64,000 bases of DNA from JANQRV01 sp964533785 (GTDB lineage Bacteria; Bacteroidota; Bacteroidia; Chitinophagales; Saprospiraceae), in contig CAZHNG010000001.1 in NCBI GenBank assembly GCA_964533785.1, positions 28,629 through 92,628 of the forward strand, given 5' to 3'. Positions 25,318 through 34,658 of this stretch are shown piece after piece (within the stretch, counting starts at the first letter, position 1; every line of letters begins with the position of its first letter). Under the pieces are notes generated by a model. The model saw nothing but the letters and a program-made list of their open reading frames with translations, was not told the DNA's origin and ran no database searches. The translations under genes were made by a program, and so were the position numbers.

Positions 25318-26811
25318 TTATTTCGTTAAAATTCTAAATTCTGTTCTACGGTTCATAGCCCTTCCTTCTTCTGTTTCATTAGTATCAACTGGTCGCGCTG
25401 AACCGTATCCTACGTACCTCAACCTTGATTCGTCAATACCTTTATCTGCCAGGTACTGGTAAACGGCTGCTGCGCGTTTTTGAGATAATTCAACATTGGA
25501 TGATGCATCACCGCTATTGTCCGTATGTCCTGCTAATTCAACAGTCATACTGGAATTTGTTGTCATTAAATCGTAAAGATTGTCTAATTCGTAGCGAGAC
25601 AAATCGGTCAGGTTAGCAGAACCCGTTTCAAAGAACACATAGTTGAAGCGCAATGAGGTATCTTGCGGACTATCCATCTGCAGAACTCCTTGCACGGCCT
25701 CGTTGAACTCTTCCTTACGCTCTTCAACCTCAAAATCCAGTATTTCATCTTTAAGAGGATCGTAATCTTTGCCCCTCACATTCGAAAGATAGTAAGAACT
25801 TTGACTACTCAACCAATCTTCGTACTCGTCTTCCTCGACAATGCGAACTAACTTCTTCATACTGTAGTGCCCTCTACCACATAGCTCAGCACAAGCTAAC
25901 TCAAAATTGAAGGTTTCCCACAATTGTAAATCGGGCTGTTCCGGATCAGGCTGCTGGTATTCAGGATACTTTCTTAACTCTTGGCGGTATTCTTCCGTTG
26001 TTTTGGAAGGAGTGAAAACAAAATAAGTTGGTAACCCGGGAATGGCATCCATTTTCACCCTGAAGTGTGGTAAATAGAAGTTATGAAGTACATCTTTCGC
26101 CGTGATACGAACCCGAACCTTTTTTCCTTTGGGTAGTACAATTTCGTTGACGTGGATGTCGTCTATGTTCTTTTTATCTTCCCAATTTTGTCCGAGTGGA
26201 TTGGTCGCAGGATCGATCAAACGAAAATCTTTTTCCCCGATTAATCCATCAGGACCAGGATAACGTAACTCCCAAGCAAACTGGTACCCTGTTGCTTCAA
26301 TTTCAATGTGCTCTTCTCCTGGTTTAATATCCGCCATTACCTCGTTCCAGGCATCTAGACCACCTATGACCAGGTAAGTCATAACAATGGCAGGGATACC
26401 CGTCCAAATGTATTCTACTAGATTATTGTGCGGTAGAAAAACAGCCTTACTACCGCGCTTAGCCCGGTACTTATAGGCAAAATAGAAAAGTGCGATTTGG
26501 GTCAGGACGAACACAAAACCAGTACACAATAAAGTAATGTGAAATAAGCTGTCCAGGCTTCCTCCGTGCTCTGATGCAGCAGCGTGAGGGCCATATCCCA
26601 GCATGTAGTTTTTATAGTAGTAACCTGAGGCGAAAACGCCAATCAAAAAGAGAACCATAAAGACCATGGAAAAAAGACCTGCACGATTATTAGCAATTTC
26701 TTGCATTTCTTCTTCACCTCTGATCTTACTGGCAAGCTCAGTTACTTTACCAATCTGTACTGCAACTATGGCAATCAGTATCAGACTTAATGTTATGAGT
26801 AATGCAGTCAT
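25318..26811 (-). CDS. ctaC: cytochrome c oxidase subunit II fused to OmpA-like domain
   Basis: A 497-residue protein, much longer than usual. Hydrophobic helices fill the N-terminal ~155 residues. The periplasmic cupredoxin has the CuA ligands: His in LHNFYLPHFRVKMDAIPG, then CAELCGRGHYSMKKLV (both Cys, His, Met). A charged linker (about residues 330-385) leads to an OmpA/MotB-type domain at about 385-497: YVFFETGSANLTD, ELAGHTDNSGD and SQKRAAAVYQYLADKG. Asp431 and Arg446 are 15 residues apart, like the pair that holds diaminopimelate in OmpA. Subunit II ends in the periplasm, so the domain could bind peptidoglycan. No c-heme motif is seen. The frame is continuous, so this is a true fusion. 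Confidence 0.93.
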   Translation of the reverse strand: MTALLITLSLILIAIVAVQIGKVTELASKIRGEEEMQEIANNRAGLFSMVFMVLFLIGVFASGYYYKNYMLGYGPHAAASEHGGSLDSLFHITLLCTGFVFVLTQIALFYFAYKYRAKRGSKAVFLPHNNLVEYIWTGIPAIVMTYLVIGGLDAWNEVMADIKPGEEHIEIEATGYQFAWELRYPGPDGLIGEKDFRLIDPATNPLGQNWEDKKNIDDIHVNEIVLPKGKKVRVRITAKDVLHNFYLPHFRVKMDAIPGLPTYFVFTPSKTTEEYRQELRKYPEYQQPDPEQPDLQLWETFNFELACAELCGRGHYSMKKLVRIVEEDEYEDWLSSQSSYYLSNVRGKDYDPLKDEILDFEVEERKEEFNEAVQGVLQMDSPQDTSLRFNYVFFETGSANLTDLSRYELDNLYDLMTTNSSMTVELAGHTDNSGDASSNVELSQKRAAAVYQYLADKGIDESRLRYVGYGSARPVDTNETEEGRAMNRRTEFRILTK

Positions 26812-26919
26812 TATTTATTTCTTGTTTCTATTATTTTTTAATCTAAAATCCCTACAAAATTAAGGATCAATGTTTATTTCAGCTATACCACAAGGGCCTT
26901 CGACTTATTTAGAATCATT

Positions 26920-28206
26920 CTAATTAAAGGGCCAAACGCTGTGGTGTAAACTTTCCTTTAAGTATGGATCACGCTCTGCCAACAACGGAGCTTTGCTCAT
27001 GCGCCAAAATACAAAGTACATGAAGAAAGCAAGAAAGCCAAGCATTGTTCCAATCTCCAATAATCCGGGAACGGAAAAACCAGCGACAAAACCTACCGCA
27101 TGGCTAGCTGCCTCAGCAGCTCCGTGATCACCAGCGGCATGCTCCATGTGGCTCATGACTTCATGAGTAGTGTGGTAAACCCCCGGTTTGATCATCTGGA
27201 AAAAGTCCCACCAGTGACCAAAAAATACGACAATAGAAGCAAAAACCATCGTTCCGTATTTTCGCTTCGTATCATTACGCATTAGAATAAAGAAAGGGGC
27301 CGCAAAGTTCAATACTAAATTCGTATAGAACAGAACCGGATAATTATCTATCCTGGTTTGAAAGTAAACGGTTTCCTCCCCTACATTTCCGTACCAGATC
27401 AACATATACTGTGAGAACCACAAATAGGTCCAGAAAATACTGATCGCAAACAGGTACTTTCCGAGGTCATGAAGGTGATTAGCCGTAACAACTTCTAAAT
27501 AACCGAGTGACTTCAAATAAATAACCGTAATGATCGTCAAGGCCATAGCGGCTACAAACCAGCTTGCCCCCGTATACCAAGCGTAAAGCGTACTATACCA
27601 ATGAGAATCGATGGACATTATCCACTGCCAGATCAAAGCAGCGCTCGCAAAACCTGCAATGGGTAAGAAAGCAGCCGCCCAAACCCGCATGGTATGGTGA
27701 AGACGGTAATCGTCGGTACCTTCGACATCCTCTTTGAGAGATAATTGTCTTAATCTTATAGCAAACAAGATCCACACTCCCATTATGATTATCGTACCGA
27801 AGGTGTACCAACTTTTGTTTAAAAATGCAGACTTGTGCTGGAGAATCGGATCCTCCGCAACTGTCGCTGCATCGTTCCAGTGATACAAATGATGGCCGTG
27901 TGTCCAAAGACCAGCTGCCAAGACTAACAAAAGTAGGGCTCCTGGTATTAAAAACAAAGAATAAGCCTCCCACACCCGCTTCACTACCGTATGCCATCCT
28001 GACCATGCTGTTATAAAAGCAGATAGGATAAATAAAGAAATAAAAGCTATTCCGGTAAAGAACACCGTATTGTGTAAATAATTGGACCAAAACCGGGAGT
28101 GGAGCGCATCATCTGTAAAGAAAGTAACTCCTAAGCATAACAATCCCAGGATCATGAAAGCTAAGAGGACTGTCTTTTGTCTGGCTGTAAAGCTAAACTG
28201 GTTCAT
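26920..28206 (-). CDS. actF: Alternative Complex III subunit F (quinone-binding)
   Basis: A 428-residue polytopic membrane protein with about ten helices, the ActF subunit of quinol:cytochrome c oxidoreductase. Landmarks: QKTVLLAFMILGLLCLGVTFF, HLYHWNDAATVAEDPILQHK, SWYTFGTIIIMGVWILFAIR and IMSIDSHWYSTLYAWYTGAS. The family is a short relative of ActC. The ATG was taken; the codon before it is TTG. Last of the six act genes; the subunit II gene follows after 108 bp. Confidence 0.92.
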   Translation of the reverse strand: MNQFSFTARQKTVLLAFMILGLLCLGVTFFTDDALHSRFWSNYLHNTVFFTGIAFISLFILSAFITAWSGWHTVVKRVWEAYSLFLIPGALLLLVLAAGLWTHGHHLYHWNDAATVAEDPILQHKSAFLNKSWYTFGTIIIMGVWILFAIRLRQLSLKEDVEGTDDYRLHHTMRVWAAAFLPIAGFASAALIWQWIMSIDSHWYSTLYAWYTGASWFVAAMALTIITVIYLKSLGYLEVVTANHLHDLGKYLFAISIFWTYLWFSQYMLIWYGNVGEETVYFQTRIDNYPVLFYTNLVLNFAAPFFILMRNDTKRKYGTMVFASIVVFFGHWWDFFQMIKPGVYHTTHEVMSHMEHAAGDHGAAEAASHAVGFVAGFSVPGLLEIGTMLGFLAFFMYFVFWRMSKAPLLAERDPYLKESLHHSVWPFN

Positions 28207-28308
28207 CAAATATTGCTATTTATGAGATGGTGACAACACTCTAAAAAGTGCTGTCGAATTTATGTTTTTATTCTACGATCCAATGTAACCCGGATCACAA
28301 AAGAAAAA

Positions 28309-29196
28309 TTAGTGTTGAGATCCGGATCCATGATCATCCGACTGATGATCACCTTCCGTAGTATTTTCGTGGGGAACTTCTTCAACGACGTTCTGCACAG
28401 CGGCGGTTTGCTTGATCATCGCCATAGGCGTACCGAAAGATTCATTTAAAGTATTCACATTAGCATCGTACTCCGTTCCTGTTTCGTCGGCCTGCAATGC
28501 TCTGATGTAGTGGATCACATTCCATCTTTCTTCGTAGGATAATTTATCTTTGTAAGCACCCATAACGTTCTTACCGTACATAATGGCGTGGTAATAACGT
28601 CCGTTTGAAGCGGTCAGCAAATCACCGATCAAGAAATTGGCAGGTTGTGCCGGATAAGCTGCGTTAGGATTGTCTTCACTTACGATATAACCGACACCAT
28701 CCCCTTTCTCTCCGTGACAAATACCGCAAAAGATATCGTACAGTTCCTTACCCTTGGCTAAGCCTTCTTCTGTAATGGGGAAAGGATTGTCGATCAATTC
28801 TTCCGTAGCACGAGTTCTTTCTTCCTCAGTATCTTCATAATGATAAGGTACACTACCGTTTACGGGAACAGCAATTTCATTAACCGAACGCTCTCCACGT
28901 AAGGTAGCCATCATGGTTTCCGCCTGATTGGGATCAGTATGTCTTACACCAGCGTAACCCCGGGGGACAGTACCATGTACCGGTTCACCAGGAATGGATA
29001 AAGTTTTCAGATCAACTTTGCTATCCTCATCCCAGGTGTTCAAACCATATTTCGTGTACACGTTAGCCTCGTAGGCTATCGAATGAGCCATATCCGGCAT
29101 ATATTCACTTCCGGTGAAATTTCCTTCCGCCGGTGAACACGCATACAATGATAAAGCGAATAGAACCGCAACCAAATACTGCTTAATCTTTATCAT
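28309..29196 (-). CDS. actE: Alternative Complex III subunit E (monoheme cytochrome c lipoprotein)
   Basis: A 295-residue lipoprotein: signal VLFALSLYAC with Cys at about residue 20, so membrane-anchored on the periplasmic side. One c-type heme site, FCGICHGEKGDG, at about residue 158, with likely Met axial ligand in the MYGKNVMGAYKDKLS region. It carries electrons from the act complex towards the oxidase. The C-terminal ~35 residues are rich in His and acidic residues (HENTTEGDHQSDDHGSGSQH). Lies 59 bp after actD and 102 bp before actF. Confidence 0.93.
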   Translation of the reverse strand: MIKIKQYLVAVLFALSLYACSPAEGNFTGSEYMPDMAHSIAYEANVYTKYGLNTWDEDSKVDLKTLSIPGEPVHGTVPRGYAGVRHTDPNQAETMMATLRGERSVNEIAVPVNGSVPYHYEDTEEERTRATEELIDNPFPITEEGLAKGKELYDIFCGICHGEKGDGVGYIVSEDNPNAAYPAQPANFLIGDLLTASNGRYYHAIMYGKNVMGAYKDKLSYEERWNVIHYIRALQADETGTEYDANVNTLNESFGTPMAMIKQTAAVQNVVEEVPHENTTEGDHQSDDHGSGSQH

Positions 29197-29255
29197 GAAA
29201 ATCTTTTATTTTAAAATCAAATCCCAAATTCTATTTTCGGGAATCAAAAAATATT

Positions 29256-29786
29256 CTAAATAGCTTTGACATTAGTTTCTACAGCTCCGGTAGTCGTAAG
29301 AAAATCTTTCAGACTGTCTTTATCCTCCTCTGCAGAATCTGAAACATCAAACGCCATACAAAACTTATCATCAGTAATTCTTTCGTCCAAAGTGGGATTT
29401 TTCACCCCCGGCCACAGCCCATTGACGGTATAAAAAGTAACCACCATCCCTACGGATGCGAATAATACGGTTACCTCGAAAGTAATGGGTATAAACGCGG
29501 GTACCGACCAGTAAGGTTTCCCCCCAAAAATGATTGGCCAGTCCCGGGTAAATACCCAGGTCATGAATAAAAATGCAGTCAGCGTACCGATCATTCCGTA
29601 GACAAAGCCTGCAATATGCAACCTACTTTCAGACAATTCCATCGCCTCCTCCAACCCGTGAACGGGAAAAGGAGTGTAAACTTCATCGATCTCAAGGTGA
29701 TCCGCTTTGGCCTTTTTAATTGCACGAAGTAATACTTCTTCATCTTCATACAATCCGTAGAGCACTGTTTTATTATATTTTCTCAT
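29256..29786 (-). CDS. actD: Alternative Complex III subunit D (DUF3341)
   Basis: A 176-residue DUF3341 protein with two central helices (IAGFVYGMIGTLTAFLFMTWV and FIPITFEVTVLFASVGMVV) and a cytosolic N-terminal domain (YGLYEDEEVLLRAIKKAK) containing PFPVHGLEEAM, the family signature. ActD is a structural subunit with no cofactor. It sits between actC and actE with gaps of 28 and 59 bp. Confidence 0.93.
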   Translation of the reverse strand: MRKYNKTVLYGLYEDEEVLLRAIKKAKADHLEIDEVYTPFPVHGLEEAMELSESRLHIAGFVYGMIGTLTAFLFMTWVFTRDWPIIFGGKPYWSVPAFIPITFEVTVLFASVGMVVTFYTVNGLWPGVKNPTLDERITDDKFCMAFDVSDSAEEDKDSLKDFLTTTGAVETNVKAI

Positions 29787-29814
29787 AATCCGAGAGCTAA
29801 TGTTACATTATTAA

Positions 29815-31269
29815 TTAATGATCGCTACCTTCTTTTTCAATGATCCTGGCAGCTTCCTCCGCAGTCTCCATACCATTTTCTTCATGGTGGTGATGCTGAG
29901 CATCAGGGCCGACATATTGATCACCTGCTGTTTTCAGAATACTTTTAATTTCAGCAACGGCCACAACCGGAGCTACTCTGGTAAATATCAAATAAAGCAA
30001 TGAGAAGAAACCGATCGTTCCGACAAAAATACCGATCTCCACCCAGGTGGGGGTATAGTAACTCCAACTTGATGGTAAGTAATCCCTTGCCAGGGTCGTT
30101 GCAATAATTACGAATCTTTCAAACCACATTCCAATGTTCACAAAAATGGAAAGTAAGAATGTAATGAACAGGTTTCTACGGAATTTTCTGAACCAGAAAA
30201 TCTGTGGTGAAATAACATTACAGGTCATCATACCCACGTACGACCACCAGTATGGTCCGAGTACCCTATTGTAAAAAGCATATTGTTCATACAAATAACC
30301 AGAATACCAGGCGATAAATAATTCCGTCAAATAGGCGACCCCTACGATCGTTCCGGTCAGTAATATGACTTTATTCATACTATCGATGTGCTCGATAGTT
30401 ATATATTCTTCGAGTTTTAAGATCTTTCGGGTTATCAGCATCAGGGTTAATACCATGGCAAAACCGGAGAAGATCGCTCCCGCAACAAAATAGGGTGGGA
30501 AAATGGTAGTGTGCCATCCCGGGATTACTGATGTGGCGAAGTCAAAAGATACAATAGTGTGTACTGAAAGTACCAGTGGCGTAGCAAGACCTGCCAATAC
30601 CAGGGATAAACTTTCCCATCTTTGCCAGTGCTTTGCGGAACCGGTCCAGCCGAAAGAAACAACATTGTAGATTCTTTTGCGGATACCTTTCGCCCGGTCT
30701 CTGATAGTCGCAAAATCAGGCACTAAACCAGTATACCAGAACAAAAGAGACACAGTAAAGTAAGTCGAGATAGCGAATACATCCCACAAAAGCGGAGAGT
30801 TAAAATTCACCCAAAGCGGACCTCTTGTGTTGGGATAAGGGAAAATAAAAAAGGCCAGCCAGATTCGTCCCATGTGAATCAACGGGAATAAACCTGCACA
30901 CATTACGGCGAAAATGGTCATCGCCTCAGCAGCACGGTTAACCCCTGTACGCCATTTCTGTCTGAATAACAAGAGAATGGCGGAGATTAAGGTACCCGCG
31001 TGACCAATACCAATCCACCAAACGAAGTTGGTGATATCCCAGGCCCAGCCAATAGTCTTGTTCGCTCCCCATGTTCCAATACCAAACCAAATAGTCCATG
31101 CTATGCAGAAAAATAACAATCCGGTCAAACCTGCCGCCGACATAAAAGCTATGATCCACGCAAAAGAAGGCGCTTTTTCAGTAGGCGAACAAATATCTTC
31201 CGTGATATCGTGATATGTCTTATTCCCTTTTACGAGTGGAGGTCTAATTGACGAAATCGGTGCACTCAT
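29815..31269 (-). CDS. actC: Alternative Complex III subunit C (NrfD family)
   Basis: A 484-residue NrfD/PsrC-like integral membrane protein with about ten helices. Landmarks are VWWIGIGHAGTLISAILLLF, GRIWLAFFIFPYPNTRGPLW, SVHTIVSFDFATSVIPGWH and TLARDYLPSSWSYYTPTWVE. It contributes to menaquinol oxidation and possibly proton translocation. The C-terminus is His-rich (QHHHHEENG). Lies 31 bp after actB. Confidence 0.95.
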   Translation of the reverse strand: MSAPISSIRPPLVKGNKTYHDITEDICSPTEKAPSFAWIIAFMSAAGLTGLLFFCIAWTIWFGIGTWGANKTIGWAWDITNFVWWIGIGHAGTLISAILLLFRQKWRTGVNRAAEAMTIFAVMCAGLFPLIHMGRIWLAFFIFPYPNTRGPLWVNFNSPLLWDVFAISTYFTVSLLFWYTGLVPDFATIRDRAKGIRKRIYNVVSFGWTGSAKHWQRWESLSLVLAGLATPLVLSVHTIVSFDFATSVIPGWHTTIFPPYFVAGAIFSGFAMVLTLMLITRKILKLEEYITIEHIDSMNKVILLTGTIVGVAYLTELFIAWYSGYLYEQYAFYNRVLGPYWWSYVGMMTCNVISPQIFWFRKFRRNLFITFLLSIFVNIGMWFERFVIIATTLARDYLPSSWSYYTPTWVEIGIFVGTIGFFSLLYLIFTRVAPVVAVAEIKSILKTAGDQYVGPDAQHHHHEENGMETAEEAARIIEKEGSDH

Positions 31270-31300
31270 ATATTGTAATTTATACTATTATATTTTTCAA

Positions 31301-34300
31301 TTAAACTAATTCTTCGTCTCTGTTATTCACCTTAGCCGCGTAATAAACAGATGGACGTGTGTTGATCTCTTCTAATACCAGATAGTTCAGAGGATTCTTC
31401 ATTCTTTCAGCCAGTTCCTCATTCTGGTTATTGCCATCGCCAAAGACGATTGCACCGGTAGGACAAGCAGTTTGACATGCCGTTTTCACATCGGCGTCAC
31501 GTAAAGCTCTTTGTTCACTTTTCGCTATTAGCTTACCTTCCTGAATTCGCTGTACGCAGAAGCTGCATTTTTCAATAACCCCTCTTGATCTTACCGTTAC
31601 GTCAGGATTTAAGACCATCCGGGTCAGGTTGTCAGCCCCGAAAGGCAATTCTTCTCCATTTACAGTATACTCATTAGCAGGGAAGATATCCGCTGTCGTA
31701 TAGTCTAACCAGTTGAACCTTCTAACTTTGTAGGGACAGTTGTTGGCACAGTAACGTGTACCAATACAACGGTTATAGGTCATTTGATTTAAACCTTCGG
31801 AGCTGTGATTGGTAGCTGCAACCGGGCAGACGTTTTCGCAGGGTGCGTTATCACAGTGCTGACACATCATCGGCTGATAAACCACATTGGGATTTTCATA
31901 GTCTCCATAGTAGTAGCGATCAATCCTCAACCAGGTCATCTCATGGTGCCTTGCGACTTCCGTTCTACCAACGACCGGCACATTATTTTCTGCTACACAA
32001 GCCACCTGGCAAGCTCCGCAACCGATACATGCATTCAAGTCTACATGCATGTTCCAGTGGTGGCCTTGCTCGTATATGTACTCCTTATATTCTTCGTAGG
32101 GATAAATCGTATGGGAGTTTAGCTTTTCTGCTTCTGCCCGCTTTTCCTCAATATGGTGTACCAATTCATCGAGGTCTTCTACTTTCCCTTGATAAATGAT
32201 GGAGCGATCTACCAAACCACCCTGGAAACCATCGTCATTAAATGGATCAGAAAGTGGGTTGATGACTTTTTCATCCACATTAATGGTTTCCCCCTTCTTA
32301 TTTTCACCTTCTACTCCCATCGTATGATGGTACTGAACGCTTGGCAGCAATTCAGTATCTCCAGTTTTCCGGACATTCGCGACGGAAGCATAATACTGAG
32401 TGTTCCCATTATCGTCGATGCTCAACCAGGGATAAACATTTACACCAATGTCTGATCCCATTTCTTGCCCCCGAAGACCAGTGTGTTTCCTACCGTAACC
32501 GATAGCGAGTGCTAACGTATCTTGTAATAAACCAAATTGACGTACTACGGTACATTTTTCTGCAATCCCGTTGACGTCAAGATTTACCTGGTCTGCCTCA
32601 CCGTATATTTCACGGTTATTCAAATCCTGAAAAGCCTGGAATTTATTTCCACCGTCCCAGCTGATCGGTATGGCGAGGTAGTTACCCCAAACACAACGGT
32701 TGATCGGATCCGGCATTTCCTGCAACCAGGGATTATTGGCGTATTGTCCGCCTCCCATGTTTACCGTCTCGTAGAATACGATCTCCATGCCGGTGTTGGA
32801 CGGGTTGCGTACCTTTTTAGCCGCGATTTGGACGTTACCGGCAAATTCTACCGTCATGGGTTCCTGCTCGATAACAAATACTCCGTCGTGCAACGCTGAG
32901 TCCCAGAAAGACTGGAAAGTAACAAATTCATTTTGCGCGGGAAAAGCAAAGGTTTCCCAATTAGCTTTTAGGTATTCGAAATATGGCTGATCACTTCCTG
33001 TATCCAGGTTTTCGCTACCCGCCCAACGCAGTAAGGTTTCTTCAGTTTGACGAGTATTAAAAAGCGGCGCAATGGTAGGCTGAATCAAACTATACTCACC
33101 GCGCTTGGGTTCTACATCTCCCCAGCTTTCAAGGAAATGATGGGTAGGTGCTGCGTAATCACACAAGAGTGTGGTCTCATTAGGTACCGTTGAAAAAGAA
33201 ATCTTCATCGGTACTTTGCCCATCGCATCGGCAAATTGATCAGCACCCGGAATATCATAAGCCGGATTAGCACCATCCATAACGAAGAGATAATCTACTC
33301 TTCCGGCATTCATTTCAGTGATCAGATCCTGAACCTCTTTATCGGTTCCCTTGCGTTGGTGAGAAGCATGTGAAAAGTCGAGGGTTTCTCCGTAATTGCC
33401 CAATAAATTATTGATCGCATTGACGATGGTTTGCTCACCGATATTATTGGAGCCGGAGACCACGAGTGATTTTCCGGAGTTCTCCGCAAGTTCACGAGCT
33501 ACTTTACGAATTTTATCTACTTTACTCTGATCTTCCAGTTTTGGTCCGCCGCTGATCTGCTCTCCTCCTAGTACCCGAGCCACTTCATTGTACAGAACAA
33601 TGACCGCTGCTCCTTGCTCGGAAGGCTTTACCAAAATGCGGTTATCGGCATTAGATCCCGTAAGACTCATGTGGGTTTCGATCTGAACATGACGGGACAG
33701 TTTTGCTTCTTTAGGATTCTTGATTTTCCGGTTGGTTGCGTACTGAGCTGCAAATTCTACCGGCGAGATCCAGGTACCAAGGAAGTCAGCATCCAAAGAA
33801 ACGATCACTTCCGCTTTATCAAAACGGTAGCCGGGAATCGCTTTCACCCCAAAACATTCTTCGTTCGCCTGCAACATCGCAGCACTGGATACGGGATCAT
33901 AGGTAATGACCTGTGTATTGGGATATTTGGCGATAAACTCTTCCAATACCTTATTGAAAGTCGGGCTCATGTTAGTATTGGTAACAATGCGAATTTGTGC
34001 ATCGACACCCAATTTCCCAGTGACGGCATTATCTAATCCTTCCCATCCCAGACCTTCATCACGTGATCTGGGCATGTCAATATCACCATCCTCAATTTTG
34101 GCAGGCCCCGTAATTCTGCTGGTATCATATAAACTCAATACACTGGCCTGAGCACGGGCACTAGTTCCCCCTTTGGTAACCGAGGACAAACTGTTACCTT
34201 CGATTTTAATAGGCCTTCCTTCTCTTGTTTTTACAAGAATAGAACAGTAATCACCACCTTGTACAAAAGAAGAGGCATAGTAAGTAGCGACCCCAGGAAC

Positions 34301-34564
34301 GATCTGATCCGGTTTAACCACATAAGGTATAGCCCTTTTCAGTGGGATCTCACAGCTTGACGCTACGGTAGCAGCTCCCAAACCGAATCCCAAATACTTG
34401 AGAAAATCTCTCCGGGAACTTTCTACACCCAGTGTTTTTTCGTTTGTTAATTGTTTATGCAGCGGCTCAGCATTCAGTTCTTGTTCTCTAAGCTCTTGGT
34501 AGGCAGGATCGTTGTTCAGTTGTTCAACTCCTACCCAAACACCTTTTTTCTGCTTTATATTCAT
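31301..34564 (-). CDS. actB: Alternative Complex III subunit B (iron-sulfur, molybdopterin-like)
   Basis: A 1087-residue fusion of a molybdopterin-oxidoreductase-like domain (about residues 60-780) and a four-cluster ferredoxin domain (about 840-1060). A Tat-like motif SSRRDFLKYLGFGLGAATVA lies at about residue 50. The cluster motifs are CIGCGACQVAC, CQHCDNAPCENVCP, CIGTRYCANNCPY and CSFCVQRI with CQTACP. In studied complexes the large domain has no molybdenum cofactor. It passes electrons from ActC to the hemes of ActA and lies on the periplasmic face. Confidence 0.96.
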   Translation of the reverse strand: MNIKQKKGVWVGVEQLNNDPAYQELREQELNAEPLHKQLTNEKTLGVESSRRDFLKYLGFGLGAATVASSCEIPLKRAIPYVVKPDQIVPGVATYYASSFVQGGDYCSILVKTREGRPIKIEGNSLSSVTKGGTSARAQASVLSLYDTSRITGPAKIEDGDIDMPRSRDEGLGWEGLDNAVTGKLGVDAQIRIVTNTNMSPTFNKVLEEFIAKYPNTQVITYDPVSSAAMLQANEECFGVKAIPGYRFDKAEVIVSLDADFLGTWISPVEFAAQYATNRKIKNPKEAKLSRHVQIETHMSLTGSNADNRILVKPSEQGAAVIVLYNEVARVLGGEQISGGPKLEDQSKVDKIRKVARELAENSGKSLVVSGSNNIGEQTIVNAINNLLGNYGETLDFSHASHQRKGTDKEVQDLITEMNAGRVDYLFVMDGANPAYDIPGADQFADAMGKVPMKISFSTVPNETTLLCDYAAPTHHFLESWGDVEPKRGEYSLIQPTIAPLFNTRQTEETLLRWAGSENLDTGSDQPYFEYLKANWETFAFPAQNEFVTFQSFWDSALHDGVFVIEQEPMTVEFAGNVQIAAKKVRNPSNTGMEIVFYETVNMGGGQYANNPWLQEMPDPINRCVWGNYLAIPISWDGGNKFQAFQDLNNREIYGEADQVNLDVNGIAEKCTVVRQFGLLQDTLALAIGYGRKHTGLRGQEMGSDIGVNVYPWLSIDDNGNTQYYASVANVRKTGDTELLPSVQYHHTMGVEGENKKGETINVDEKVINPLSDPFNDDGFQGGLVDRSIIYQGKVEDLDELVHHIEEKRAEAEKLNSHTIYPYEEYKEYIYEQGHHWNMHVDLNACIGCGACQVACVAENNVPVVGRTEVARHHEMTWLRIDRYYYGDYENPNVVYQPMMCQHCDNAPCENVCPVAATNHSSEGLNQMTYNRCIGTRYCANNCPYKVRRFNWLDYTTADIFPANEYTVNGEELPFGADNLTRMVLNPDVTVRSRGVIEKCSFCVQRIQEGKLIAKSEQRALRDADVKTACQTACPTGAIVFGDGNNQNEELAERMKNPLNYLVLEEINTRPSVYYAAKVNNRDEELV

Positions 34565-34658
34565 TGATACTATAGTATTTATGGATATATTATATTTCGG
34601 GTACGAAGGTATAAAATTTATAAAACCTTCAAATCCCTTTTATTTCTTCAATTTATTC

